DNA of 64,000 bases from JAFGAS01 sp963809875 (GCA_963809875.1 CAWELC010000009.1:1-64000), one strand, 5' to 3'; positions 27,154 through 38,021 are shown, counted from the stretch's first letter. Made by a program: numbers and translations. Notes: generated by a model from the letters alone, not told the origin.

Positions 27154-28162
27154 GCGCGAGGCCCTCGTCAGCGTCAAGAATCTAAAGAAATACTTTCCCA
27201 CCCACGGGGGATTTATCGAAGGCCTGCTCACGCCCGAAAAAAGGTTCGTGCGGGCGGTCGACGATGTATCCTTCGAGATTCAAGAAGGGCGAGGTCATGG
27301 GCCTTGCGGGCGAGAGCGGGTGCGGCAAAACCACGACGGGACGGCTGGTTATGCGGCTCGTTGACCCGACCGAGGGAGAGATTCAGCTTCGAGGGAAACG
27401 ACATCACGCATCTCGACGGGTGAGGCGCTGCGCCGGTTTCGGCCGCACATGCAGATGGTCTTTCAGGACCCGCATGCCTCGCTGAATCCGCGCATGACGG
27501 TGGGGGAAAACATCGGATATTCGCTGGCGATTCAGGGGATCGGGACGAAGAAGGAGCGGGAGGAGCGGGTCAAGGAGGTCATGGGGCGGGTGGCGCTGAC
27601 GCCGGTCAATGATATCTATAACCGATATCCGCACCTTCTGTCCGGCGGACAGAAACAGCGGGTGGTCCTGGCCAGGGCGCTGGTCCTTTCGCCCAAGCTG
27701 GTCGTGGCGGACGAGCCGATCGCCATGGCCGACGTGTCGGTCCGGGCGCTCATCCTCGAGATGATGATTCAGCTCAAGGAGGAGTTCTCACTGACGTATC
27801 TGTTCGTGACGCACGACCTGGCCACGGCCAAGTATATCTGCAACCGGATCGCCATTATGTACCTGGGCGTTATCGTCGAGATCGGGACGGTCGATCAGGT
27901 CTTCCACAACCCGATGCATCCCTACACCCGCGCCCTCCTGGCGGCGGTGCCGGTGCCCGATCCCCGCTTGAGGCGGCAGCACGACATCGCCCGGGGCGAA
28001 ATTCCCTCGGCGATCGCCCCCCCGCCGGGATGCCGTTTTCACACCCGCTGCCCCGCCACGGACCCGACGTGCTGCGAGTACGTTCCGGCAATGGTCCAGG
28101 TCGAGCCGGGACACGACGTTGCCTGCTGCCGGCTGGACGACTGGAAACGGCGCGAGGTGTAG
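27146..28162 (+). CDS. dppF: Peptide ABC transporter ATPase, DppF type (frame broken)
   Basis: The second ATPase of the importer, about 338 residues after joining frames. GESGCGKTT (Walker A), VFQDPHASLNP, LSGGQKQRVVLARAL, VVADEPIAMAD and the terminal PPGCRFHTRCP match DppF/OppF. Note that Walker B is followed by IAMAD instead of the usual TSALD, a substitution also seen in some archaeal and deltaproteobacterial relatives. Three one-base surpluses near 27281, 27387 and 27420 break the N-terminal third. Confidence 0.85.
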
Positions 28163-28262
28163 GGCGGGAGATTATCGAGGTGCAGGGACCTCATCTCGTT
28201 CCCGGAGCCTCCCCTTCGCGCCGTCGGCCCTCTGTCCGGGCCATAAGAACACGCAATCCGCT

Positions 28263-28959
28263 CTAGCTTGCCGCGCGGTAGCGCCCCCTCCTGATCTCCT
28301 TGGGCGTCAGGTGGTAGAGCCGCTTGAATTCTCTGCAGAAGTAGCCGAAGTGATTGTAACCGACCGCCTTGGCGATTCGGTAAATGGCCAGGTCCGACGT
28401 TTCGAGAAGCTCCTGGGCCTTCTGCATCCTGATATCGCGCAGGTAGGACTTTATACCCTTTCCGTAGCGCTTCTTGAAATGGTAGAATATCTTCTGCCTG
28501 CGGATTCCCACCGAGTCGGACAGATCGTTGACCGAGATATCCTTCATGTAGTTCTCGAGGAGGAAAAACCTCACCCGGTCGATCGGATCGAGCTCGGCGG
28601 CGGGGTTTCCCGTGACCTTGCCGACCGCCTTGGTCAGGTCCTCGAGACGGACCGGCTTTTTGATATAGTACGAAGCGCCGGCATTGAGGGCTTCGATCGC
28701 CATCTCCTCGGTGGAGAGGTGCGTGACGACGATGGAGGGGATCGCCCCACTTCTTGGATTCCCGGATAACGGTAAATGACCCCTCCACGCCGACGGCAAA
28801 ATTCACGAGAACGACGTCGGCCTTGCACGAGCGGATGACATCGATCGCCTCGTCGACGTCCTTGGCCCACACCACGTCGTGGCTCTTGCTCAACGCGGAG
28901 TTGAGCGAACTGACAAACTGGGCATCATTATCGAAGATCATCGCGCGTTTCCTATTCAT
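28263..28959 (-). CDS. Pseudo-receiver / AraC-type DNA-binding regulator (one frame break)
   Basis: About 231 residues: a response-regulator receiver fold (residues 1-120) and a C-terminal double helix-turn-helix of AraC type (about 135-230) with AIYRIAKAVGYNHFGYFCREFKRLYHLTPKEIR. The conserved receiver lysine is present (YYIKKPV), and the acidic pair near the start is IFDNDA. At the end of strand 3, where phospho-acceptor Asp is expected, the sequence is VLVNF, so Asn replaces Asp and phosphorylation is doubtful. One surplus base near 28745 breaks the frame. It faces the peptide transporter and may control it; no histidine kinase is adjacent. Confidence 0.8.
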
Positions 28960-29549
28960 AGATGTCTCCTTTCTCCGCTGTATAATATACAACCAGGCTC
29001 ATGGATCGTGCCCGCAGATTCGGGCAATTGTATATATGAATAGTGCAATATCCGTGCCGTACTGTGGGAAGTGTCCCTATTCCGTGACCGGAAGAAACGT
29101 CGTAATTACAGCTAGTTGCACGGGTTGTCCCGGGGAAGGCAAGCGGCGGCGCCGATACGTGTCAAATAGTAATACAAAGGGCAAAACGCATTCTCCGCCG
29201 TTATCCATAATGGTAGTGATAACGGTATCTTTCAGAGATGCAAAAAATACATACACTGGTGACGCCAAGGTGCAAAATATTTTTCATGTAGCGGCGTCCC
29301 GGCGGCCTCTCTGGACGCCCACGTGTCCGTACGCCATGCATTGGATAACCCCCGACGTCTCATGACGAGCACGGCCGTGACGCGCCGCGGAAAGCTATAA
29401 GCTATACCGTGCCGACGCGACGTGCCGGCCCCCCGATATCGCTTGTTGCTCAACCCACCCGCCGTTCGTCAGGCCGGTTAGTCCTTGACAGATCGAGACC
29501 GACGCTGTATCATCGACCCTCACACTATCAGGGAACCCCCGTGAAAACA
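28960..29549. other. 590-base intergenic region, no convincing gene
   Basis: Divergent promoters for the regulator and rph should lie here. On the minus strand a TATTATAC block (about 28979-28990) could be the regulator's -10. A plus-strand open frame from about 29039 encodes two CxxC pairs, but lacks a ribosome-binding site and normal codon bias; I do not call it. Confidence 0.45.
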
Positions 29550-30308
29550 ATGAAGGACAATAAGCCGGTCGACTGGCTCAGGAGAAACGGAAGGCAGTTC
29601 AACGCCATCCGCCCGGTCACCATAACCAGGAACTACATTCCGTATGCCGAGGGGAGCGTCCTCATCGAGATGGGGATGACGAGGGTTGTCGTCACGGCCT
29701 CTGTCGAGGATCGTGTCCCCGGCTTTCTCAAGGGTACGGGCGACGGATGGGTCACGGCGGAATACGGGATGCTGCCGAGATCGACAGAAACCAGGATGAC
29801 CCGCGAGGTCACCCAGGGGAGAGCCGGCGGCAGGACGCTGGAGATACAGCGGCTTATCGGGAGGGCGCTCAGGGCGGTCGTCGACCTGAGGGCGCTCGGA
29901 GAGCGCACGATCTGGATAGACTGCGACGTGATCTGCGCCGACGGGGGGACTCGCACCGCCTCCATTACCGGGGCTTTTGTCGCCCTGGCCGATTGCCTCA
30001 TAAAGATGAAGAAGGCGGGCCAGATATCCCGCATCCCGCTCAGGGACTACATCGCGGCCGTAAGCGCGGGGGTCGTGGACGCCAAGATCATGCTCGACCT
30101 TGATTACAAGGAAGATTCGGCCGCCGAGGTCGACATGAACTTCGTTATCACCGGATCGGGTCTCTTCGTCGAGGTCCAGGGCACCGCGGAAAACCACCCC
30201 TTTGACCAGAAGACGCTGGACACCATGATGGAGCTGGCCCGTGACGGCATCGCCCGGCTCATCGAAAAGCAGAAGGAGCTCCTCGGGGACGGTCTTGGCA
30301 AAGGCTAA
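29550..30308 (+). CDS. rph: Ribonuclease PH
   Basis: This phosphorolytic exoribonuclease trims tRNA 3' ends. The 252-residue protein contains the family signature CDVICADGGTRTASITGAFVA split around residues 125-145, the N-terminal RNGRQFNAIRPVTITRNY and GWVTAEYGMLPRST. A longer frame exists upstream, but ATG 29550 matches the family. The downstream rdgB start overlaps its 3' end, a very common pairing in bacteria. Confidence 0.94.
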   Translation: MKDNKPVDWLRRNGRQFNAIRPVTITRNYIPYAEGSVLIEMGMTRVVVTASVEDRVPGFLKGTGDGWVTAEYGMLPRSTETRMTREVTQGRAGGRTLEIQRLIGRALRAVVDLRALGERTIWIDCDVICADGGTRTASITGAFVALADCLIKMKKAGQISRIPLRDYIAAVSAGVVDAKIMLDLDYKEDSAAEVDMNFVITGSGLFVEVQGTAENHPFDQKTLDTMMELARDGIARLIEKQKELLGDGLGKG

Positions 30309-30917
30309 GATCGTCATTGCGACCAAAAACCGGGGAAAGGTGGCCGAATTCCGTCACATCATGGGCGACCTGGGTATCCTGGACGAGATCGAGCTCCTAT
30401 CCCTTGCCGACTTTCCCGATTTTCCGGATGTGGAAGAGACCGGCGAGACGTTTGCCGAAAATGCCCTCATCAAGGCCCGGGCGGCGACCGCCTTCACCGG
30501 GCTGATTACGGCCGCCGACGATTCGGGCATCGAAGTGACGGCCCTGGGTGGGGCGCCGGGGGTCAGGTCTGCGCGTTTTGCCGGGGAGGGGGCCACCGAC
30601 GACCGGAATAACGACAAGCTCCTCCGGTTGCTCGCCGACGTACCCGAAAACCGGCGGGAGGCGCGGTTCGTCGCCGTAATCGCCCTGGCTGCTCCCGACG
30701 GGCGGGAGATGACGGTGCAGGGGGAATGCCGGGGCACGGTAACGGTTGCGCCCCGGGGCGCCGGCGGCTTCGGCTATGACCCGATCTTCTTCTATCCCCC
30801 CTCGGCAAGACCTATGCCGAGATGAGCCACTCCGAAAAAGGCAGGATCAGCCACCGCGGGCGGGCCATCCAGGAGCTCTGCAGGGTGCTCCCCGGATTTA
30901 TCGCGGCATCGCGCTGA
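30295..30917 (+). CDS. rdgB: XTP/dITP pyrophosphatase, nucleotide-pool sanitising (one frame break)
   Basis: It hydrolyses non-canonical purine triphosphates. About 207 residues: VIATKNRGK at the N-terminus, AADDSGIEV, GFGYDPIFFYPP and, after a break, EKGRISHRGRA. The break falls in a run of six C (30796-30801); a seventh C restores the family sequence, so this is a homopolymer contraction, unlike the surplus-base breaks elsewhere. TTG 30295 is the start, inside the end of rph. Confidence 0.9.
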
Positions 30918-30953
30918 GACTTTCCCTCGGCCGCCCCCGACCCGTATTGTCTC

Positions 30954-32054
30954 CTACATGATCGGCCGGATGGAGTCGATGGGTATCCTGATGATCCGGT
31001 CGTCGCCGGGATGGAGCGGTCCCCGGCCGTCGCGGTCGCTGGTGGACAGATACAGCCGGCCGTCGTGGATGACGACGGCCCGCAGCCTCCCGAAACGGTG
31101 CTGGAAGTGGAGGGCCAGCGTCTTGTTCTTGATGTTGTACTGGTAGAGCGCCTCCCCCTTCAGACCGGCAAAGAAGATATTGCCCTCGAAGTAGACGGCG
31201 CCGGCCGGCGCCCAGGTGGTGGTCGGGCCCGAGTTGATCACCGGGGTCACCATCCCCGCATGCGTCTCGTCCCCCTGGATGTCAGGCCAGCCGTAGTTTT
31301 TCCCTTTTTCAATCAGGTTGAGCTCGTCATAACCCGAGAGCGCCCCGGACCTGCCGTGCTCGGTGCCCCAGAGCCGCCCCTTGTCGTCCCACGCCAGTCC
31401 CTGGACGTTGCGGTGCCCGTAGGAATAGACGGCGTTGCCGAAGGGGTTGTCTGCGGGGATCGTCCCGTCGTCGTTGACCCTCAGGATCTTTCCCGAGAGG
31501 GCCTTAATATCCTGGGCGGAGTCGGAGTTGGTCGCGTCCCCCGCGGTGATGTAGAGCTTTCCATCGGGGCCGAACGCGATCCTGCCGCCGTCATGGTAGC
31601 GGGCCGCCGGGATTCCCGAGATGATGACGGCAGGGCTCGTCAGCGCGTTTGCCGCCGTATCGTACACGTACCGCACCACACGGTTTTCGAGCTTGCCGCC
31701 GATCTTGGTCGTGTAATAGAGGTAGAGCCACCGGTTCTCCTCAAACCGGGGGTGCAGGGCAAGACCCAATAAACCTCCCTCTCCGTAGGGCTCCACCCCC
31801 GGGACCCGGATAAACCGTTCCTGTTCGCCCAGCCGTACGAGCTGCCCGGTCCGCTCGGTGAAGACCATATCGCCTCCCGGCAGAAAGGCGATCTCCCAGG
31901 GGATGACGAGGTTGTCGCGAACGGTCTCAAACGAGAGATCCCGGGCGCCCGGCTGGCCGGAACCGTCGATGGGACACCCGGCCGAAAAGACCACGGCGAC
32001 GATGAAAGCCGCGACGGAAAGGGCGCCGACCGATCTTATGCAGATATTTTTCAT
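30954..32054 (-). CDS. PQQ-type glucose/sorbosone dehydrogenase-family lipoprotein
   Basis: The 366-residue product is a six-bladed beta-propeller of the soluble-aldose-dehydrogenase family. It has a lipobox (VFSAGC, Cys27), IPWEIAFLPGG, FTERTGQLVRL, LLGLALHPRF (blade with the catalytic-type His), HDGGRIAFGPDGKLY, YGHRNVQGLAWD and GKNYGWPDIQG. Relatives oxidise aldoses with PQQ in the periplasm; many bacterial copies have unknown substrates. No pqq genes are nearby. ATG 32054 gives the signal peptide, and the upstream in-frame extension is non-coding. Confidence 0.82.
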   Translation of the reverse strand: MKNICIRSVGALSVAAFIVAVVFSAGCPIDGSGQPGARDLSFETVRDNLVIPWEIAFLPGGDMVFTERTGQLVRLGEQERFIRVPGVEPYGEGGLLGLALHPRFEENRWLYLYYTTKIGGKLENRVVRYVYDTAANALTSPAVIISGIPAARYHDGGRIAFGPDGKLYITAGDATNSDSAQDIKALSGKILRVNDDGTIPADNPFGNAVYSYGHRNVQGLAWDDKGRLWGTEHGRSGALSGYDELNLIEKGKNYGWPDIQGDETHAGMVTPVINSGPTTTWAPAGAVYFEGNIFFAGLKGEALYQYNIKNKTLALHFQHRFGRLRAVVIHDGRLYLSTSDRDGRGPLHPGDDRIIRIPIDSIRPIM

Positions 32055-32790
32055 GGCATTTCTCGACTGGTTTTTTGTGGATGGACCATATCTAATATTG
32101 TAAGGGCGGTTAGCGGGCGTGTCAATAGGGGGAAAAAGCCCGAAGGGGCCGCGGCGGTCGAACGGCAGCCGCAGGAGGACCCGAGCTACCTGTCTCTGTC
32201 CCGGATATCCGGCGCCCCGCAAGAGACCTGATAAACTCGCCGTCACTCTATACAATAGAGCACGACAACAGTCGGGCCGGTCGGGACTGTATCAGACAAC
32301 GCGCATCATCGCCGGGAAGCATCGGTTCCGGGCGGAAGTCGAGGTATGGGGGTTGAAGGATTGAGGGAGGCAAATGAGCGTCAGGGATCAACGTACTACG
32401 CCGCCAGACCGTCTCTTAATGTTGCCGTCTGAGAGGCCTGACGATCCCCATTGATGCAGTGGTGCGGGCGCGATAGATCGCGCCCGTCGTCTTTCCCTCT
32501 TTTACCCAAGGAAGAACCGATGTGCGGCGATGGTGGCGCCGTGTATCTGTTCCCGCGCCCCGCGGATAAAGGGTCAGGCAGGCGGACATCCTCTCTCTGC
32601 TCAAGAATATGTGCCCAGGGGAGTCTTCCCCTCCTTGGGCTCATTTCGATCCCTCACGGCCGGACAGTGAACTTCAGCGGGACGAGCCGCCGCCCTGTGC
32701 GACAACGCGTCATTTCGTCACTTTTCTCCGATCCGTGATAGAATGTAGTGCGGTATTGGAGGCATTTCAGGCATTGGGAGGAGAGGTGCA
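32055..32790. other. 736-base intergenic region with one palindrome, no gene seen
   Basis: It separates two divergent genes. A 20-base palindrome (gggcgcgata/gatcgcgccc, 32466-32485) belongs to the dispersed palindrome family. Small open frames on both strands have no ribosome-binding site or recognisable product. Confidence 0.5.
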
Positions 32791-33993
32791 ATGAAGACAA
32801 AGAAGACGAAGCAGACAAAAAATAAGACGAGCCGCAGAACATTCCTGCGGGGGCTGGGTGCCGCCGGAGTGCTGGTGGTGGGGGGGGCGGCCTATCGGGC
32901 GGTGACCGCCGGGGTGTTCAGCACGGGAAGGGGACCCGCATACGAGCCGTGGAAAAGCTGGGGCGCGGACCTGGACGATCCCATGCGAGCCCTGGTTCAC
33001 GGGGCGGTGCTTTCCGCAAATCCTCACAACACCCAGCCCTGGCTCTTTCGCTTCGACGGAAACGCCGTTGACCTTTTCGCGGACACCAAGCGGAACATTG
33101 GCTCCATGGACCCGTTCCTGAGAGAGACGCACATAGGGCTCGGCTGCGCGCTCGAAAACCTCTCCCTTACCGCGCGAGCCATCGGGCTCTACCCCACCGT
33201 TGCGATACTCCCCGACCCTGCCGACCCAACCCACGTGGCACGAGTTGGTCTCGTTGCAGGCGCGGTGGAAAAAACGCCGCTCTTTGAGGCCATCGGTGCC
33301 AGGCACACCAACCGCGGGCCTTACGACACGGCGCGGCCGGTCCCGAAAGAAACCCTTTTAACGCTCTCTTCGCCGGCCCAAACCCCCGACGTCGGCGTCG
33401 TCTGGTTTGTGACCGACGAACAAAAGAAGTCCATCGGCGACCTCATCGTCTCGGCCACCGAGGAGATCATACGCGACAAGGGGCAGGCCCATGACAGCGC
33501 GCGCTGGTATCGCTCCACATGGAAGGACGTCCAGCTCCATCGCGACGGGATCACCACCGACGCCGCGGGGCTGCCGGGTTGGTTACGGGCCGTCTCCAAG
33601 ATGCTCCCGCCCCTCTCGGAGGAAAGAAACGACCAATTCTGGCTGAAGGCGACCCGGGACGTCCACGTCAAGACGGCCTCGGCTTTCGGCATCATCACTG
33701 TCAACGACCCGACGGCCGTCTCCCAGCGCCTCGCCGGAGGGATGCTCTGGCAACGGATGCACCTGGCCGGCACCGCGATGGGCCTCGGGATGCAGCCCAT
33801 CAACCAGATGACCGAGCGCATCGACCGCGAGATCGAGCTTTCGATTGAGCCCGTGTTCGGCAATGCGACAAAAGGGCTTTTGGGCGGCACGCAGGCCAAG
33901 CCACTCATGACGTTTCGGGTGGGCTATCCCCTTTCTGAGGCGCTGGCCAGCCCCCGCCGCGCGCTCGATGACGTGATCATCGGGACGGCGTGA
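32791..33993 (+). CDS. Tat-exported Acg-like nitroreductase-family protein
   Basis: The 400-residue product begins with a long basic N-region and a twin-arginine motif SRRTFLRGLGAAG followed by a hydrophobic core, so it should be exported folded with its cofactor. The mature part resembles the Acg subgroup of flavin nitroreductases: a repeated nitroreductase fold, SANPHNTQPWLFRF near residue 75 and ARHTNRGPYD near residue 170. Mycobacterial Acg may sequester FMN rather than reduce substrates. GGAGGAGAGG precedes the ATG, suggesting strong translation. Confidence 0.78.
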   Translation: MKTKKTKQTKNKTSRRTFLRGLGAAGVLVVGGAAYRAVTAGVFSTGRGPAYEPWKSWGADLDDPMRALVHGAVLSANPHNTQPWLFRFDGNAVDLFADTKRNIGSMDPFLRETHIGLGCALENLSLTARAIGLYPTVAILPDPADPTHVARVGLVAGAVEKTPLFEAIGARHTNRGPYDTARPVPKETLLTLSSPAQTPDVGVVWFVTDEQKKSIGDLIVSATEEIIRDKGQAHDSARWYRSTWKDVQLHRDGITTDAAGLPGWLRAVSKMLPPLSEERNDQFWLKATRDVHVKTASAFGIITVNDPTAVSQRLAGGMLWQRMHLAGTAMGLGMQPINQMTERIDREIELSIEPVFGNATKGLLGGTQAKPLMTFRVGYPLSEALASPRRALDDVIIGTA

Positions 33994-34454
33994 GCGAAAT
34001 AGGCGGAGGAAATAGGAGGGGGCCGAGTTCCCTCTGCGCTCCCGTTATTCGATCCCCGTGAACCCGGTAGGGCCGCGTGAGCCGACTCGACGGCGTCTTA
34101 CGTAAAGGCGATTGGATGCGCCACGCGCGTCACGAGATGCAGGGGCGCGCCCCGTCGTGACCGAGCCAAAACCCGTCCTTTTGACGGGCGGCGTATTGAG
34201 CGGCCCCTGCGGATGGGAACGCGTTCTTCTCCTTCCTCGCCCGGCTCCCGTAAACCATTGCACGGGGTGAAAAACGGGTCCCCCGTCGGCCCGCCGCGCC
34301 CTCCTTTCCGACCGAAAACCGGCATCACTTTTTCCAACATATATCCTGTGGCTATGATAAACTCTGAAATATTAGAGGATAAGAATGATAACAAGCTGAT
34401 CGCGCAGGCGATTTCGGCATGAGGCACTATTAGAGCGCAAGAAGGATAGACCGT
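33994..34454. other. Intergenic region with small inverted repeats, no gene seen
   Basis: It includes a 12-base palindrome ggggcgcgcccc (34142-34153) and a small stem cccgtc/gacggg (34172-34188). An AT-rich stretch with TATGATAAACT near 34353 may be the promoter of the following gene. Confidence 0.45.
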
Positions 34455-35084
34455 ATGGAACGCGTGACACTGGAAAACCTGATTGAATCGTTGGAGCACA
34501 TCAGGGCAAACGACAGGATTCAGGTTGATGTAAACATGGGAAAAAGCCCCGACACCGACGATATGAGAAGCAAGTCCTACGTGATAATCAAAAAGCAATT
34601 GGAGGGAATGCCTGTCTTCGTTGTCACGTGCGACGAAGAATGCGAGATCCTGCGGACCGAGTCCGAAGTGGAGAGTTTTGTCAGGGGTGACATCAAGAGA
34701 GGAGCAAAACCGGGATATGAGGAAAGGCAGAAAAACGATGCCTCCTGGATAATCAAAGAGCTGTTAGGGGCCGACGGGCCGTCATGGGGGACGATGGAAG
34801 ACAAGATCGTGGACTATCTCTTGACGACCTATATCAGGAACTTCTCCGATTTCGGGGAAGACGTCCTGGTCACGGTCCGGGCGATCAGGGCGGTTCACGG
34901 CGTGCATCAGGACACGACGTCGGATATGGTCGGCGCGGCGATTCAGAATCTCATGAACGAGGAAATCCTCCTCCTTTCGAGGAAAGAAGGAGGCGGGTAT
35001 ATGGTTAAATGGCATCCACTATTTCAAGTACAGATAAAGAAGATCAGGGATAAGAAGTTCGGGATAGATAAGGCGGGAGTATAG
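34455..35084 (+). CDS. Unknown cytoplasmic protein
   Basis: The 209-residue product has no signal peptide or membrane segment. Its N-terminal half is acidic with a beta-rich pattern (SYVIIKKQ...PVFVVTCDEECEILRTESEVESF). The C-terminal half (about 95-200) is helical with a VVGAAIQNLMNEEILLLSRKE-like pattern that could form a winged helix. I recognise no family. It stands alone between two intergenic regions, so neighbours give no clue. Confidence 0.6.
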   Translation: MERVTLENLIESLEHIRANDRIQVDVNMGKSPDTDDMRSKSYVIIKKQLEGMPVFVVTCDEECEILRTESEVESFVRGDIKRGAKPGYEERQKNDASWIIKELLGADGPSWGTMEDKIVDYLLTTYIRNFSDFGEDVLVTVRAIRAVHGVHQDTTSDMVGAAIQNLMNEEILLLSRKEGGGYMVKWHPLFQVQIKKIRDKKFGIDKAGV

Positions 35085-35285
35085 TCGCCCGGAAGCGCTC
35101 GATAGATAAGCGCCTCCATGAGAACTTACCTCATATTGAATCCAGTTATAAACCTTCCGAAAAATAATCCAGCGCATAATCAGTGCCGCCCCCGCGGGTG
35201 AAAAGCGGGAGCTCTCCCTATAGACAGGCTCGTACTCCTCCTCGATCTCAATCAGGATACTCTTTACCGCCCCAAGGCGGCCGGT

Positions 35286-36116
35286 TTAATCCTTCTTCTT
35301 ATCCACCTTGTCCCGAAGGAAGGCAAAGCCGGGCGTCAGCGATTCCGTCAACCCCCCGGGAAGCAGCGTCTTGACCGGCTGGCCCATGTTCTGGTGCCCG
35401 CCGGATTTGAAGAGGTTCTCCCGAACGGTATCGAGCATCGTCGCCGGAAAGCCGATCCCGATCTCGTGGTCATGGACGCCGGCAAAGCTCCGGTCGCCCA
35501 TCCCCGGGATGAGTATTTGCGGCCGCCCGGTGATAAACGGGATGAGCCCCGCCTTGATGCAGCCTTCCCCGAACCCTTCGAACGACGAGACGAGGGGATA
35601 CGTATAGTCAAACGTCAGGGCGTGGATGAGGTGCGTGACATGCGTGCCGTCGCCGTAGATGACGACCGCATCGGGCTCGATGATCGTCTGTGCCAGGGGC
35701 GAGCAGACAAACCCGATATACTGCTTGACCCGGTTGAGCATCTCCCGGCCCGCGCCCCCTTCGAGAGAACTGATGATGAAGGCGTAGCGGTTTTCTTCGG
35801 CCGCTCGATCCCGGTGCCAGCCCTGCCGGACCTGGCTCTCGATGAAGTCCCCGGCCGATACGTCGACCCACTGGTGCATCGCAGACGCGGGGACACAGAA
35901 GTTGTCCTTCTCGGTCATCGCCGAGTGCCATCCCCACCGGCGCGCGTTGGTGAAGGCCTGGCAGAGGCTCCACTTGGCCCCCATGGCCGAGGGCCGGAAG
36001 GCGCCGTCGGGGATCTCGTCCTCCGATCTGATATACTTTACCGCCACCGGGCCGGTCGGCAGGCGCAGTCGGCGGGTCAGCTCATCACCTGCCGTGCGAA
36101 AGGTGTCAAGGTTCAT
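35286..36116 (-). CDS. DUF169-family protein
   Basis: The 276-residue product matches the DUF169 family, common in anaerobic deltaproteobacteria and archaea. It has GPVAVKYIRSEDEIP near the start, CQAFTNARRWGW (about residue 55), NFCVPASAMH and FVCSPLAQTIIEPDAVVIYG. Conserved cysteines suggest metal or cofactor binding, but the function is unknown. GGAGGAGAT lies just upstream of ATG 36116. It follows the beta-CASP nuclease gene in the same direction. Confidence 0.78.
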   Translation of the reverse strand: MNLDTFRTAGDELTRRLRLPTGPVAVKYIRSEDEIPDGAFRPSAMGAKWSLCQAFTNARRWGWHSAMTEKDNFCVPASAMHQWVDVSAGDFIESQVRQGWHRDRAAEENRYAFIISSLEGGAGREMLNRVKQYIGFVCSPLAQTIIEPDAVVIYGDGTHVTHLIHALTFDYTYPLVSSFEGFGEGCIKAGLIPFITGRPQILIPGMGDRSFAGVHDHEIGIGFPATMLDTVRENLFKSGGHQNMGQPVKTLLPGGLTESLTPGFAFLRDKVDKKKD

Positions 36117-36228
36117 ATCTCCTCCGGAAAACGGTATGGGCACGCCAAAGTCGCCCGATCCAAATCTCAGGAGGCCCGTTTCTGTGGGGAAAGCAGGGCC
36201 TCCGGAAATACCTGCATGTGCGGTCTGT

Positions 36229-37823
36229 CTACTCCTCCTCGATCTCACTCAAGATATTCTTGATCACCCCCAGCCGGTCGGAGACCTCTTTCTTCCCCGC
36301 GATGCCCTTCTTCTCGATCCTGTCGATCTTTTCCTTGATGATAGGCAAGGTCCTTCTTGAAACTTCCCGGCAGAATATCCCGATCCTTTCACCCACCTCG
36401 GTCACCGAGAGCGTCCGGAACGATTTATCGGCCAATAGCTCGACCGTCTCCCCCCAGTCGGGCACGTAGGTGCGAAGCGCCAGCTCGCTTTCGAGCGTGC
36501 GGGAAAAGTCAAACGCCGCCCGCTCCTCCCCGTGGACCACGAACGTCATGGGGTTTGACCCGCGAAAATGCGATGCCCAGTCCAGCAGCCCGTCCCGGTC
36601 GGCGTGGGCCGACAGGCCGTTGATCGTGTAGATCTTCGCGTTGACCTGGATCTCCTCCCCGAATATCCTGACCGTGTCGTCGCCGTTGACGATCCTTCGG
36701 CCCAGCGTCCCTTCGGCCTGAAAGCCCACGAAGATTACGGAGGTCTCGGGCCGCCAGAGGTTGTGGCGGAGGTGGTGTTTGATCCTGCCGCCGTCGCACA
36801 TGCCGGAAGACGAGATGATCACGGCACTCCCCTTGAGCGAATTGACGGCCATCGACTCCTCGGTGGAGCGGGTGAACTTGAGGGTCGGGATGTCCAGCGG
36901 GCGCTTGCCCTCGGCCATCAGGTCGTTTATGTCCTGATCGAAGCAGTCGGGGTTATTCTTGATGATCTGCGTCGCCGAAGTGGCCATGGGGCTGTCGACG
37001 ATGATGGGGATTTTCGGGAGCTTTCCCGCGCGGTAGAGCTCGGCCAGATAGTAGATGATCTCCTGGGTCCTGCCCACGGCAAAAGACGGGATGATGACCT
37101 TTCCCCCCGCCCGATGGTGGAAAGGAGCGCTTCGGTGAACTCCTCCTTGCTCTCCTCGATGGTCTTGTGCAGTCGGTTTCCGTAGGTGGACTCGATGAAG
37201 AGGAAGTCGGCCTCGGTGATAACCGACGGGTCCCGGATGATCGGCTGGTCGCTCGTGCCCACGTCGCCGGAAAAGACGAGCTTGGTCTTTGTGGCCCCAT
37301 CGGTGACCCAGAGCTCGACCATCCCGGAGCCCAGGATGTGGCCCGCGTCCCGGAAGATCACCTCGACGCCGGGCACCGGACAAAAGCTCCGGTCGTAGGT
37401 GACCGGCTCGAAATGCGCCATGGCGCGCTCGGCGTCCTTCACGGTGTAGAGGGGGGGTGTCTCCCCGAGCCCCCGGCGGCGGTTCTTGCTCGTCTTCCAG
37501 CGCGACTCCATCTCCTGGATATGGGCGCTGTCCGGCAGCATCAGGCCGCAGAGGTCGGCCGTGGCCCGGGTGGTGTGGATGCGGCCGGAAAAGCCGTCTC
37601 TGACGAGCTTGGGGATAAGCCCGCTGTGGTCGATATGGGCGTGGGTGAGCACGACCGCGTCGACGTCGCGGGGGTCGTAGATCGTCTCGAGGTAGTTACG
37701 CGCCACGAGGTCCCGCCTGCCCTGGAACATCCCGCAGTCCACCAGGAGGTTTGCGCCGTCGGTGGAGATGAGAAACGAGGAGCCGGTGACGGTGCGCGTC
37801 CCGCCGATAAAGGTAATCTTCAT
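36229..37823 (-). CDS. Metallo-beta-lactamase / beta-CASP RNA nuclease (one frame break)
   Basis: About 531 residues. The N-terminal MBL domain has the zinc motif LTHAHIDHSGLIP (about residue 60) and DAGHILGSGMVEL. The beta-CASP part has PSFAVGRTQEI, SSSGMCDGGRIKHHL and INGLSAHADRDGLLDW, the features of CPSF73/YsiC-like RNA-processing nucleases. The break is in a run of six G on the coding strand (plus-strand C run near 37103-37108); a seventh G restores TIGRGGKVIIPSF. It probably processes or degrades RNA. An alternative annotation is 'MBL-fold metallohydrolase'. Confidence 0.87.
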
Positions 37824-38021
37824 AGTTTATCCATTAGAGGGTTACCCAAATCATACCAGACGACGGGCCTCCTTTCAAGGCTTTTGACCGGCCCGGATGG
37901 GCCCGAGGCCCTTATCCATTTTACCTTGACCGGCCGCCGGTTCTGTGATACCTATTAAAAAGGGCCGTGAATAGCGCCGCATGGGCAGTCCGGCTCCCCG
38001 AATCCGAAAGGGATTTTTATT

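Noticed and set aside
27417..27422. UGA in dppF (GGG TGA GGC) as a second Sec codon.
   Set aside because: The correct dppF frame resumes one base later (GAG GCG CTG), so the UGA is produced by a frame break. No cysteine is expected there and no hairpin follows.
29038..29365. A small plus-strand open frame with two CxxC pairs.
   Set aside because: No ribosome-binding site, poor codon bias and no similarity to a known zinc ribbon. The cysteines occur in a region otherwise without coding character.
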